Shown: one piece after another, positions 43,524 through 55,014 of the stretch
How the letters are laid out: the number at the start of each line of letters is the position of its first letter
Numbering within the stretch: the stretch's first letter is position 1
Origin: Siderastrea radians
Lineage: Eukaryota > Cnidaria > Anthozoa > Scleractinia > Rhizangiidae
Direction: 5' to 3'
Assembly: GCA_964017195.1 (NCBI GenBank)
Contig: OZ024898.1
Coordinates: 14,858,057-14,922,056, forward strand
DNA: 64,000 nt
Translations under genes and position numbers: made by a program
The notes under the pieces: generated by a model
The model's input: only the letters and a program-made list of their open reading frames with translations
Told to the model about the DNA's origin: nothing
Database searches by the model: none

Positions 43524-46482
43524 CTCCAATTCGCACATTTGCTGATTGCATCATTTCCGTTTACAGCTGTCATTTTTCCCTGATGGCAATATGAAATACC
43601 CAACCTGTGATATGATAAAACCTCGCCTAGGAAAGGGAAGAGATACATGGGTCCGATATATCAATGACTGACTGACTGACTGATCATGAATGAATGACTG
43701 ATCGATCGAGCTATCAATCCGAACACCCTTCTTGTGCAATTGTTCTACTTGTATTGATTCGATCGATCGGTTATCTATCAATTGTTTGAGTAATTCGTTT
43801 TTTTTTTTACGGAAACTCAGATTTGTCTAGTGTCAAGAGGTACAATTGTAGCCCATGAGCCCACGGAGGGGGGGGGGGTACCCCCATATATAGCCTATGC
43901 GGGGATGTACCGCCCAATTCGGTATGGCTTTTCAACCGAGATTTGTAAATAAGGTATGGCTTTTTGACTAGGCACTTTCATAGACAGGGTTTGTAGGTGC
44001 CCTTCATCTGCCAGGAGATGTTTTTCCCAACACATTCGTAGTGCAGTGATCATTGATGATCATTGACCACAGATCGGTCAAATACTCAGCGATTCGATCA
44101 AGACATAAACAGAACCAAGTGGAGGAAGGGTAAAATTATTGTCATAAACAGGGTTAGGATTTGACAGCCTGGGAGGCACACTCCTACACATGCCTGGGTT
44201 GAGTACCCCGCGGTCCATAGGGTACATAAGGTAGGATAGCTTGAAATGCCTTCTTTTCGCGCTAGTTCCCCCACCGCTCACATATCAGACTCCCAGAGGC
44301 CCTGTCGGCACTTCCTGTCACGCTGAGAAAACCTATGATATGTTATATAAAATATAAAATTAAGTTTAAAAAAAGAATAAAGAAATACTGTATCTTATGA
44401 CTAAAAACAATAGAATTATTCTCTAATTGAATATTACTTCTATACTATAAGTTATCGACTACGAGACTGCAGGACTGCGGAGGCACTCGTTCAACTAACT
44501 TAATTGTAAGTTATTCATTGACTACAGGACTTCAGGACTGCGTGAACAATCGTTCAACTATTAAACTTAATCTTAGTTTTTCTTCCACTAAGGGAATGCA
44601 GGACTGCAGGAGCGATGGTAGTAACCACATTATTACTCTATGATTGTGGGACCACGGGAGCAGTAGATTGGTGGCGCTCGAAAGTGGCCGGGTATTCTGT
44701 TTGCGAAGGGTGAAAAGATTTTTCAAATGGAACCAAGGAGAGAGTTTCAGTGTTCTGATCAGGAACAACTGATATCGCATTTCGCCGGTTTAATTAAGAG
44801 TCGTACGAGTTGACAAGGTCCCATCCTCAGAACTCCACTCGAATTCTAAGTGTCCAAGATGAGATGTAGGCTTTTTTTAAATTTACCTTGATTAAATGTG
44901 GCCTAACTAACTGGTAACACTTCTTTTTCTTAGTTTCAGTGAAAAGTAAGAACTTCACGTTGATATCAGTGAGTTGGTTTCCCGTTGGGAGGGGGGGGAT
45001 ATTCTCCGTATAGTGGGCTGTACAGGGAGGTTCCGCCCGAAAGGGGTGCCTTTCCTCGGCTCGCAGTGTACTAAGGGTTGGGAAGATTGTAATTTCATTA
45101 TACAAAAGGGTCACAAAATCGGCTCAAGCCGGGAGGTGATGACGCTAAAGTGAAGTACATGCCCACTATTTGGCAGAAATGGCAACGCAAAACACACAAA
45201 AGCTTGCGCCCCTTGAGCAACTGAACCAGACTTTCAGCCCGGGGAAAATAAACGTAGCGATTATAGAAAATTCTATTGTTTTGGCTTATCCTTCAGGTAG
45301 AAAAAAGGGGTGCAATTTTGCTCTAGGTATATAAAAGGGGCACCATTTTTGTAAAAAGTTAGTATATTAAAGGGTAAGGGTTTGAAACTCCGGGCGGAGC
45401 CTCCTCGTATAAATCTTTTTTGAGTGCCTCCCCCCCGGGGGGGGGGGTGGTGGTTAATTTAGGGTACGGTTGGCCATCTTTTGGAGATTCAAAAGCAGAC
45501 ACATCTAGCGTTAGCCTTTTGTAAGGCTAACATGGTAATGAAAGAACACGAACATATCACATATCAGCTAAATGAAAAACCTTCTTTGATTTTATGGGGA
45601 TTGAAGAAAGATACATGTTCGTTCTGTGTTTTTACAGCTTTCCGTGTTGCCGCTTTGTGAACCTTGTTTTACGACTTGGTAAAACTCGAATCTTAACTAA
45701 ACTATCTAAAATCGTTTATCATGACAAATCTTATTCGTTTGAGACTGATTTTGGTTGATTTATCAGGTTTAATGGAAAAAAAAAACACATTTGAAACAAA
45801 ATGCCCTTTTCTTTATCTTTCCGGCAATTTGAACAAGTGGTGAGCATTTAAAGATAACCCCATTCTGCTGCGACACCGAGTGTTCCTTCGGAAAGTGACA
45901 TCGAGTTCTCTTAACGGATTCCATTACAACTGCAAACTAGGCCTTTTACATTTCACATGCTACCGGTAGTCGTGCTTGATAGCCACGAGAAGGTCTCCAC
46001 AGCTATTATTTTTCTGAACTGGGACCAAAGTCCTCATAAATAATATTTTCAAAGACCGTCGTTTTGTTTCAGCCATCGCCGGTCACAATCAGAATGGCTT
46101 GAAAAACAAACTACACATTGCTAGTCTCCAACTGGCACAAGAAGATGGAGTAAAACATGTCCAATTTTTGGGGTGATTTTTTAAAGGCTGTTTTAAAACT
46201 ATCGAAAGAAAGTAAGCTAAGAGAATTCTCAGTTCAATTCAAGTTCGTTTACCGAAATGTAGTCACTAAAAGGAATTGTGTATGTATGCAATTGAAAGTA
46301 ACAAATGATTGCCTTAAATCGGGAGAACTCGACTCCATAGAACGTAAATGGAAAACTATGAAGGCCTTCATAGTTTTCCAATTCGACCAATACAATAAGT
46401 CCTTTAGCATACCTAAGTTGTTAATTAATCGCGAGGGCAAATAAACTCTGTTTGATCTACTTAAGCAACACTCTACTGCGGA
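43524..46482. repeat. 2.96-kb direct repeat, copy 1
   Basis: Nearly identical to 61033-64000 apart from scattered substitutions and indels of up to about 30 bp (for example near 44230 and 45525). It starts in sequence equivalent to codon 16 of the alpha-kinase pseudogene, runs through its ATG (minus, 43573) and continues outward. It contains tetranucleotide stretches, degenerate CAGGACTGC repeats (44460-44620), C/G runs, and an open frame at 46157-46444 (+) that contains a 32-bp palindrome. Copy 1 begins about 360 bp upstream of GST gene 3. Copy 2 runs off the window, so the true length may be greater. Confidence 0.9.
46349..46380. repeat. 32-bp perfect palindrome
   Basis: TGGAAAACTATGAAGG is followed directly by its complement, with no loop. 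The same palindrome is at 63867-63898 in the second copy of the 2.96-kb repeat. It makes both strands read KTMKAFIVF. Confidence 0.92.
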
Positions 46483-46575
46483 AGTTGTGAGAAAACTCGA
46501 CTATATACCCTTCTATCCATGAGGTATTATACTGCTACTCAAGCAAGCTAAGCCGATAGTTCATTTAGTTTGTTA

Positions 46576-48208
46576 GCCTGCAATGCAGGCCGTATTGTTT
46601 TGGGCTAGCAAACGCTGTAGCCGCCATCTTGGATTTAGAAGGCAGAGGAAGATTGGGGAGTGGAAAGTGCAACCAAGGGGGTAGGAATTAGTCGAGCAAG
46701 GCTGAAAAGTTGGCAAATCCAACCTGGTGGCTACAACACTCGTGCGGGTGGACAGCGGGAGTCATGGCGGTCGGACGTGTTTTCCGCGCTCTGTGATTCC
46801 AAACCTGAGATAAGCCACTCCCGGCCTTTTTGCTTCTCTCTAATGTGATCAAATATGTCGTTTAAACAACGCAACATCTAGTCAGAGAACTCTGCAACCA
46901 GTCCGTTCTCGTGCTCATGTCAAAACGAGCAGAAAGATCTTCTAGCTCGAGTTCTACTTCGAAGCCGTCCCCAAAACGGAACAGACACAGAAGCGAAGAA
47001 ATGGACGGTGATCAGAACAGTAATAAGCAAATCTCTATGGAAATTGTCTTCGACAAACTAAGTTCAATGGAGTCACGAATGGAAGACAATTTCTCGAACC
47101 TACATGCACAAATCGCCGCGCTCAACAGTGAATTCAAGGAGGAGTTTAATGGCGTCAAAGTAACAATCAAAGAGCTCGAAAAATCTCTAAACAACGCCTG
47201 GGCTTTCATCGAGGATATACAGTCAGAAGCTAAAGCGTTAAAAGACTCGAAAAGCTCACAACAACAAATGTTAGAAGAGCAAGCAGCTCAAATAGAAACC
47301 CTGGAAGCCAATTTGAGCAAACTTCAAACAGAGATTAATTATCTGCGACCAACTCTTACCGAAACTCAGCAAAACCTCATTTCCCTCGAAAATTACACAA
47401 GACGCGAGAATTTACGTTTTATGAACATTCCTGAATCAAGAGGCGAAGACTGCCAAGACATTATCTACGACTTAATCGAAAACGACCTAAAAATCAATGC
47501 AGATACACGTGGTACATCGTGTTGGAAAATCTACAAGCGATGAAGCCAATGCTGCTCGCCCACGACCGATCATAGCACGATTTGTTGTACGAGAGGATAG
47601 AGATGCGGTTCTTGCGGTTAAGAACAGACTTAAATCTTCCACTAGATACCATGACGCATACATCTCACAAGATTTCGCAAGGGCCATTCAAAAGGAGCGA
47701 AAAACATTAATACAAGCCATGTTTGCGACAAAGAAGGCTGGCCAAGAAGCCAAGGTAATTAACAGAAGTCTCTTCATCGACAACAAGGTATACGATATCT
47801 CCAACATTCCCACCCAATTTAAAGCACCTCGTGTACAAAATGCTACCTAACTCTTGACATTTAATGTTTGTAAATATTTAGCAAAATAGTGCCCGGGCAG
47901 TAGGCCTTATCTTGACTCTTAGTATTAAGTTAAGTAGTCAAAGCTTTCTTTTTATCACTATTATTATTATTTTGCCGTTAAGTGTTTATACAGTTTTTTT
48001 TATTATTTTTCCTTCGCTTATGTAAATAATTGTAATTGTATGTAATTGTAATTGTAATTTATAAGTAACATCTGTATATAGTATAAGAAGGTAGATGAAT
48101 ACTGTATTGTAATTAGTGTACGTCTTGTTTTGTAACGGTAAATAAAGATAATTTGCATTAAAAAAAAAAACATTCGTGCGCCCCCGGAAAAGGCCTGCAT
48201 TGCAGGCC
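46576..48208 (+). mobile_element. ORF1-only retroelement unit flanked by inverted 16-bp palindromes
   Basis: GCCTGCAATGCAGGCC (46576) and the complementary form GGCCTGCATTGCAGGCC (48192) bound the unit. Inside are a leader, an L1-type ORF1 (46911-47850), a 3' region and an AATAAA followed by a ten-base A run near 48140-48170. No reverse transcriptase is present. It may be a half-LINE that lost ORF2, or a retrocopy inside a TIR element. No target duplication was identified. Confidence 0.55.
46911..47850 (+). pseudogene. L1-type ORF1 protein, frameshifted
   Basis: Residues 1-40 are Ser/Lys/Arg-rich (KRAERSSSSSS, KPSPKRNRHRS). A long coiled coil follows, then LENYTRRENLRFMNIPE, the hallmark of the RNA-recognition fold of LINE-1 ORF1 proteins. 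The frame then breaks near 47490-47510. The C-terminal part continues one frame over (HRVGKSTSDEANAARPRPII, then RFVVREDRDAVLAVKNRL) to a stop at 47850. Such proteins bind and chaperone element RNA. A single indel explains the break, so the copy is fairly young. An endonuclease/reverse transcriptase ORF does not follow. Confidence 0.8.
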
Positions 48209-48734
48209 ATTTTTTTGTCAGAATTTATTAACACGGTCAACTTTAAGTTTAACATCGATAAGTTGGCTTGATTTTAATTTTTTTAATTGGAAATCATATT
48301 CACTCTGTTCTCAGTGTACACGCATACAAGGTAACTTTTACAGACTGTCCTGAATTGATGCTGTTTCTTTCTGAGCTATAAATGTTTCTGTTATGTAAAT
48401 GTTTTAAATTCTCTGTAAGAAAGGAGTAACTATGTACGTAAGTAATCTGTATATTTTACATTATCCTTAATTACTGTTAGAGTATTGTAGTGTTGTTTTA
48501 ACAAAAGTTTTGTGAAGTTTTGTTAAGTGTTGTCAGGTATTGATAAAAGTCTTTTCAATAAAAGTGTTGTTTAAAGAGTTAAAAGTAAACTTATCAATTA
48601 ACTGTCAGGGAAAGAAATTCCTTCCTAAAATAGTTGTATGTTTGTCGTTGTGAAATCTAGCCCAGGTGTTGTTAATTTTGAATGCTTTGTCCACTTTGGT
48701 TCGTATCATGTCTCAGGAGGGGTGCTGTTGATTG
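47851..48734. other. Non-coding spacer before GST gene 4 3' end
   Basis: A+T-rich 3' part of the ORF1 element, then unremarkable sequence. No gene seen. Confidence 0.5.
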
Positions 48735-48762
48735 ACCTGACTGACTGACTGACTGACTGACT

Positions 48763-48793
<31 letters not shown>

Positions 48794-48942
48794 CGACTGA
48801 GTGACTGACACAGAGACTGAATGATCGATCAATCGATCGATCAATTGATTAATTCATTTCTTTTCAGACAGACAGAGGAAAAAAACAGACAGGCAGGCAG
48901 GCAGACAGACAGACAGACAGACAGAGAGACAGACAGACAGAC
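48735..48942. repeat. Compound microsatellite (CTGA)n / (ACAG)n
   Basis: About 13 CTGA units, a degenerate GATCGATC segment, then CAGG and ACAG/ACAGACAG units. Downstream of GST gene 4. Confidence 0.92.
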
Positions 48943-48960
48943 AAAAAGATTATGAACACA

Positions 48961-48966
48961 TTTAAT
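48961..48966 (-). promoter_or_regulatory. Candidate poly(A) signal of GST gene 4
   Basis: ATTAAA on the minus strand, 100 bp beyond the stop codon. A common variant of the canonical hexamer. Confidence 0.4.
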
Positions 48967-49065
48967 TTGCATATTATAACAGCTGATAAATCAAGCGTGA
49001 GTCTTCAAGCAATATTTAAGCTAGAGCAGTGAAACTGGGTGTTATTTCATCGTTTAGCTGTCTCA

Positions 49066-52000
49066 TCATAGAACAGATTTAGGTCGTTTCTCAAGCCACG
49101 CTGCAATCTTAGGCTCATCCCTGACTTTCTCATACAGCGCAGTAAGGCGTGGGAAATCGTTTAACGCCGCCGGTACCGCGGGCTCGCCACTTCCTATGTA
49201 GCTGTTAAAGAACGCAAAGAAACAGATGTCTGCAAAGCTGAGCTGTAATCAAGAAGGAAAGAAATGCAAAGTGTAAATAAAAAATAATTATTTAATGGTC
49301 GTTAAAACCCACGCCATATACGTGTATATATTTTAAAACTAACGACTAATAAGCCCCATAGCGAGGTCATGCATGTGCATGATTATTTGTAATGTCAACC
49401 TGTAAATTAATTTGGCAGTGCGCAACGCTGGAGCGGCGAGCAATAACCCCCCCATCCCCGGCGGGGGTGGCACTCCCTTATACGGCCTATACGAGGACGT
49501 ACCGCTGAACAGGGTATGGATTTTGGCCTCTTTGTCCTGAGCAAGGTGTATAGTGTTATGTCAGTCTGTTCTAAACAGGAACTGAACTTGTCCTAGACAT
49601 GCAGGGTGTAATTGCACGATTGTCGTCGTTAAACATGGCTTATTTAAAAACCGTGTAAAAATGTAGAAATGGAGACAGCTGAGGTTGGGAGTTTAGGAAT
49701 TTTCTGCCCTAAACAGGGTCAGGGTCTCAGACCCTCTGCAGCACACCTATTTTATTTATTTATTTTATTTTATCAAATTCCAAATCACATTAAATTGCAT
49801 AAGACAATTTGATGAATCTGAGGTCGACCTAAAACAGAAAACGAGATTCCTTGGAACTGAGCCGCGTAATTATCATAGATAGTATCAAACATGGATCAAG
49901 TGCCCTCCCCTCCCCCCTCCGGTAAAAACCCTTTTTGACCCGTCGTCAGCGTTTATTTCTTTTCCATGAACAGGCTCGATAACTTTAATGAACACAATAA
50001 CATATCTGAACTTACCTTATTTCCAACACAGTAAACTTCGTCTTTGGGATTTTTCTCTAGGAGTTTCTCTAGGCACTTGCATGCTTTAGGTAGTGATACA
50101 TTGTGAAACTTGTCCATCAGAACTTTCTATGGATTCAAAAAGGCTTGGAAATTTGGTGACTGAACATAAACACGGAACATGAATATTTGATTTAACTATT
50201 TAAGAATTTCTCTTAGTGATAGTCAAGTGAATAGCGAGAGGTTTGATCGTAAAAGTTCACGTCCTCGCTTCTCACCTCACCGTGTCATGGTCAGGAAAGG
50301 ACAGCTCGTACGGTTGGTATAACGAGCCTCGTACTACGAAGTCCCCGCTGTAAAGAACGTTATAGTACAACGCTAAATTTTGGCATGCTCCCATTGGTCG
50401 AAATCGATCACCTGTGGTGATAGCTGGTCTCTCCTCCGTCAGCGGGCGCCTATCAGCGCATAGTGCCCGGTTTTGGCAACTTTCGCTGAAAATTTAGCGT
50501 TGTACCTGATAAAAACAATAGAGTCCTTCTGTTTCAGGTCCTATGTGTGATAGGTTCCCTCGGAAATTTGATGTTCAAACTTCATAAAAACCCTCGAACT
50601 ACGTTCTCAGGCTAATATTTGTTATGAACCATCAAATTTCCTCGGGCAACCTATCACATGAGAGTGCCTTCGACAGAAGAACGCTATTGTTTAAATAGTC
50701 GTCAGCTTGGCAATGCCAATGTTACAGTAAAATGTATGGAACTGAAACCTGACATAACAAAATCCCCGATGTAACGTACACAATCCAATCCAGAAGACTA
50801 AACTTAAAACTTGCCTTAATATAATGAATAAATGTCGCAGCGCGATTCAAAAAGTTGAATGCATAACATGCAGACTTTAAATCATAACCATAAAATGCAG
50901 ATTAAATCACGAATTTTATTTCATCGCTCAAATCTCTATAGTGATTGCACGATTAAACCGAATGATAAGTGGTTCAACATACCGATATTTAATGCAAAAT
51001 AATGATTACTCTAACCAATATATATATCGAAGATTTTGGTCTTTTCCCACAATTTCGTCAGAACACATTTTTGCAGCTCCCTCAGTGGCACTTTGTAGTA
51101 TCGGAGATCCACTGTAATTCAGTTTTTAGATGCAGTGGAAGCTCTTGTTAAGTCCACCGGCTCGTAAGCAACCAGCTCTAGTTGACCAGCATTGTACTCA
51201 TTGTGAAACCTCGCTTGAATTGTCTCTCAGTTAAAACTCTGTAATTGAAACTCTTGCAAGGGACCGCTCCCGTAAGCGACCGCGACCACTTTTCTGAATT
51301 ACCGACTGGCCTTTTCTTTTGTTTTATGTTCTCTTAAGCGAAATCATGACTAACAAAACATAAGTGATAATGGTTCGTTGACCCGTGCATACGCGAACTT
51401 TTTCTGTAATAGGCAAAACGAAACTATTCAAAGAAACTATTTTATATCATTACTACAATACCATTGGCAACAACAACATATGCCAAGCTTTCTGCTAAAA
51501 GCTCTCGGAAGTGACCACACTCTGTTGTTTTATTACATGGTAACTTACGACAGCCCCTTATTGTAAGCGGCCAACTCTAGTTGCGACCACCTTTCTCAAT
51601 TCCCGTGGTGGTAGCTTACGAGAGCTGCGACTGTAGCCTTTCTTTTTGGAATTCTGTATGAATATTTGAAGTGGCCATACCCCATACAGTATCTGTAAGT
51701 ACATTACCTGTTGTTCCTGGTTAGGATGAACTATGGCACGGATAATCTCGTTTTCTAAGTCATACACTCCCTCAGAAAACATGTCTGCTACGGCTTGCTG
51801 AAGATCATTGCTGGGAACTAAGCCTTTCAAGACAAACAAAATGGACATATTAAGCGTTAGGCACTAAATGTAACCCTGACATAAACGAATTTCTTTGAAA
51901 AGGTGCACAAGTTTAATCTCGATAACTAGATTTAGTCTAGGTCAATTTATTCTGATTCGACAGTAAACTCGGATAGAATGTCCCCTTTCTTTATCTACGG

Positions 52001-54924
52001 GAGGCACTTACTCGAGGGAATCGATCATCCTGGTTGTGCAAATGGTACGCAAAACCTCCCGAATGAGAAATTCTGTTGGAGATTAGCATGTGCCATTTGT
52101 GCAATTCACTCTAATTTACAAGGAGTTTACAAGGAGTTTACAAGGAGTCTGGACCTAATTTGACTATTGTCGCAGGACCTGGAACTGGTAGAAAAAAAGT
52201 AAATGGAACACAATTTTCCGTTTGGATATTCCGGTTGGGAATTTTGGACTATCTCTTACAACGTTCCATTCATTTTGGAAATTTTCCCTTCGGGCAAACC
52301 AATACAGTCCAACCGAAATATCCGATTTTTTTGTATAAAATGCTTAACACTTCTTGTCACCAGCCCCACGCCCCCCGCGGGGGGAGTACTCAATAAAGTT
52401 ATATACGGGGAGGCTCCGCCCGGAACCCGTTCAAACCCTTACCCTTTAATATACTAATTTTTACCGAAATGGTACCCCTTTCATACACCTAGACCAAAAT
52501 TGCACCCCTTTCTTACACCTCAAGGATAAGCCAAAACGATGGAATTTCCTATGATCGGCACGTTTTTCCCGGGCTTTCAGTCGTTCTGGTTCAGTTGCTC
52601 AAAGGATGAAATGATGATGCAAGGATGATGTGTTTCGCGTTGTCACTGCTACCGAAATTTGGTACACTTCGATGACATTTTTCCCTACCCTTTAGTATCC
52701 TGGTAGCTTAAAATAAATACCCCTTTCGGGCAGAGCCTCCCCGTGTAGCCCACTATAGGGAATATCCCCTCCCCTGCACCCCAGGTGTCGTTGCATGGTT
52801 TTGTCACTTGAATGGCAAGAAATTTATTACTGTTTTTCAAAGCCTTGTTGCAGCTAATATGTCCCTTCCCTCACCCGTGCATTTTCGATCAGTCCTGTTT
52901 CCGTTGACCAGAAACTAACATTGATTACGAAAACTTCAAATCGCATTGCGAATATGACGTCAGATCTCATGCAGCCTGCCGCTTGTAAGCAGATCGCTTG
53001 CGAGAATATCGGGCTCTCATCGTTCGGAACTCAGTAATGGCGGTCGTGTTAGTACCAGTTGGCCCAAAACACAGCGCTTTGTATACCCATGGATCTAGTT
53101 AATCAAACTATGTCGAAAAAACGGTAAACGGACATGCTTGATTTTTGTCGTAATAGCGCTTTGAGTTTTCTCTGCAACCTTCCAAGTAATGTTTTTTAAG
53201 GGCAGTTTCAACATAAGCTTTACAGAGATGAATCTTTTGATCTTTGTGATCTTTTGTTTAATTAGGTTTTCTGATTAAAGATCAATATATCTTTTCGTTT
53301 GCTCGGCAGAGTTGATCATCTCACATATTCTTATCGATCGCTTGTGGACTTGTACACGTAAAGATATTGCAAGGAGAACTTTCATACCATGACGCTTAGC
53401 AACAAATCGGAACATAGCCATAGACTGGCACAGTGTCACGCCCTTGACTTCAAGAATCGGCAGCTGACCAAATGGATATTTTGCGCCTGAAAAGAAAATA
53501 GCAAACTTCTAAGTTCTTCCAAGTGAAAATTAAAAGAGCGTGTATTTTCGGGTAGGTAAGATAAAAATAACTTACGTTGCACAACAATTTAAGCAAAGGC
53601 ACCAATGCAACCTGTAGGAGACTGACCATTTATTTACAGAATAAATAATATATTCATTCAGTCTTTTTAGGTCGTTCGCTTATGACTCACTCATGTGTGT
53701 TGAATTCATTCATTCATTCATTCATTCATTCATTCATTCATTCATTCATTCATTCATTCATTCATTCATTCGTTCGTTCGTTCGTTCGTTCGTTCGTTCA
53801 TTCGTTCGTTCATTCGTTCTTTCGTTCGTTCGTTCGTTCGTTTGTTCTTTCGTTCATTCATTCATTCATTCATTGGTTCCTTCATTTATTCATTTATCCA
53901 TCCATCCATGCATCCATCCGTCCGTCCGCCGTTCTTCCATCCATCCATCCATCCATCCATCCATCCGTCTGTCCGTCCATCCATCCATCCATCCATCCAT
54001 CCATCCATCCATCCATCCATCCATCCATCCATCCATCCATCCATCCATCCATTCATTCATTCATTCGTTCGTTCGTTCGTTCGTTCGTTCGTTCATTCAT
54101 TCATTCATTCATTCATTCTTTCATTCGTTCTTTCGTTCATTCATTCATTCTTTCATTCATTCATTCATTCACTCACTCATTCATTTATTCATTCATTCAT
54201 TTATTCGTCCATTCGTTCATTCGTTCCTTCGTTCGTTCCTTCGTTCGTTCCTTCGTTCGTTCCTTCGTTCGTTCAACCACACGCTCGCTTGTTCTTTCGT
54301 TCGATCGTTCGTTCTTTAATAATTTATTCGTTCAATTTTTCTTTCGTTCGTTCCTTTGTTCATTCTTCTAACTATTCGTTGATTTAAACGTTCTTTCCTT
54401 TCATTTCTGCACTATTCATTGCTTTCTTACCTAATTAATTCAGTCATATGTTATGCTTTACTGCACATTAATAAACTCATATCGTATTGATGATTCATTT
54501 TGCAGATTTTGACAATGACTCAGCATTGTTCATTAAGACTATTGAAGGTTTCAACTGCACAGGCGAGGCACAGCCCTTGATCTACAGTGAAATACTGACG
54601 CTAGCGAAAGCACAGGCGCGACTCTCCCTAAAAAGAGCACCTTTTACGTGTTTGAGTGTCCCAATTTCATTGGTAGTTGCCTAGTTCGTGAACCCTAAGG
54701 GCTAACAAACTTACACGGTGTTTCGGTTTACGCTTGCTGTAAACTTAACATTAAAATGTTGTGGGTAATAACTTACTGTTTTTGATCGGATTCCAGTCTT
54801 CGGCTTTATTTTCCCAGCTGATTCTGACATCTTCATAGTCAACTCCAGCGTAGGCAAAAACAAGTCTTGTAGGTTCGGCTCGGGCTCGTAAATCGAAGTA
54901 GGTTAATTTGTATTGGGGTGCCAT
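49066..54924 (-). CDS. Sigma-like glutathione S-transferase, gene 4 of 4
   Basis: Exons 54924-54777, 53486-53388, 51823-51708, 50126-50016, 49242-49066 (stop TGA). Phases are 1,1,0,0; 651 bp, 216 residues. The N-terminus [20 protein letters not shown] has the catalytic Tyr at residue 9. Exon 1 is longer than in genes 1 and 3 (extra WENKAEDW region). Exon 2 has [17 protein letters not shown] (cis-Pro plus Gln-Ser). Exon 4 ends VYCVGNK where the neighbours have GFFVGDK/GKK, a notable change at an otherwise fixed spot. Exon 5 starts [16 protein letters not shown] and ends [10 protein letters not shown]. An in-frame ATG eleven codons upstream (54957) is possible, but the chosen Met aligns with the other genes. 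An antioxidant-response-type motif lies 81 bp upstream of the ATG (55005-55014). Confidence 0.94.
49440..49760. repeat. Dispersed GGGGTGGCACTCCC-type repeat in intron 4 of gene 4
   Basis: Shares the layout and phrases (TATACGGCCTATACGAGGACGTACCGC, GGGTATGG) with parts of the 2.96-kb repeat at 43868-44000 and 61380-61510, though diverged. No coding region. Confidence 0.55.
50366..50504. mobile_element. 135-bp MITE with TA target site
   Basis: TA flanks 50368-50502; inverted ends CAACGCTAAATTTT. Mariner-type by its TA site. A second inverted pair (50541-50661, TGTGATAGGTTCCCTCGG / CCTCGGGCAACCTATCACA) follows 40 bp on. Both in intron 3 of GST gene 4. Confidence 0.75.
51133..51633. mobile_element. 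501-bp MITE related to the one at 30264-30793
   Basis: Ends CAGTGGAAGCTCTTG and CAGTCGCAGCTCTCG are inverted; the body has GGACCGCTCCCGTAAGCGAC-type phrases shared, in reverse orientation, with 30264-30793. TA follows the right end only. Intron 3 of GST gene 4. Confidence 0.7.
52350..52780. repeat. Dispersed repeat in intron 2 of gene 4
   Basis: Inverted relative of part of the 2.96-kb repeat (45000-45450): shares GGGGAGGCTCCGCCCGGAA, ACCCTTACCCTTTAATATAC and CACTATAGGGAATATCCC-like phrases. It gives a spurious Pro/Gly-rich reading frame. Confidence 0.65.
53705..54370. repeat. Long ATTC/CCAT/GTTC tetranucleotide array
   Basis: About 660 bp of ATTC, GTTC, CCAT and mixed units in intron 1 of GST gene 4. 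Because the unit is four bases, all three plus frames stay open and give Ser-Phe-Ile-His-type strings of up to 229 codons. These are not proteins. Confidence 0.97.
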
Positions 54925-55004
54925 GATCACTGTGGTCTTTGATGTGACAGAATGCAACGTATACGGCCTTATTTTACCCTTGCTATAAATTGTGCGTGAG
55001 TGTC

Positions 55005-55014
55005 ATGACGCAGC
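55005..55014 (+). promoter_or_regulatory. Candidate antioxidant response element of GST gene 4
   Basis: ATGACGCAGC matches the RTGACNNNGC core bound by CNC-bZIP/small Maf factors, which regulate GST genes in other animals. It lies 81 bp upstream of the start codon, on the opposite strand, which is acceptable for an enhancer. No perfect match was noticed upstream of the other three genes. Confidence 0.4.

Noticed and set aside
46157..46444. 95-codon plus-strand frame, repeated at 63675-63962
   Set aside because: Both copies are in a duplicated repeat, the frame crosses a palindrome, and differences between copies are too few to show selection. Left as a repeat feature rather than a gene.
53682..54387. 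Overlapping plus-strand open frames of 181-229 codons rich in Ser, Phe, Ile, His and Pro
   Set aside because: They are three readings of one tetranucleotide array. The unit length is not a multiple of three, so the frames simply cycle. It lies within an intron of GST gene 4.
54984..54989. TATAAA near the start of GST gene 4
   Set aside because: It is on the plus strand, while the gene runs on the minus strand; not claimed as its TATA box.
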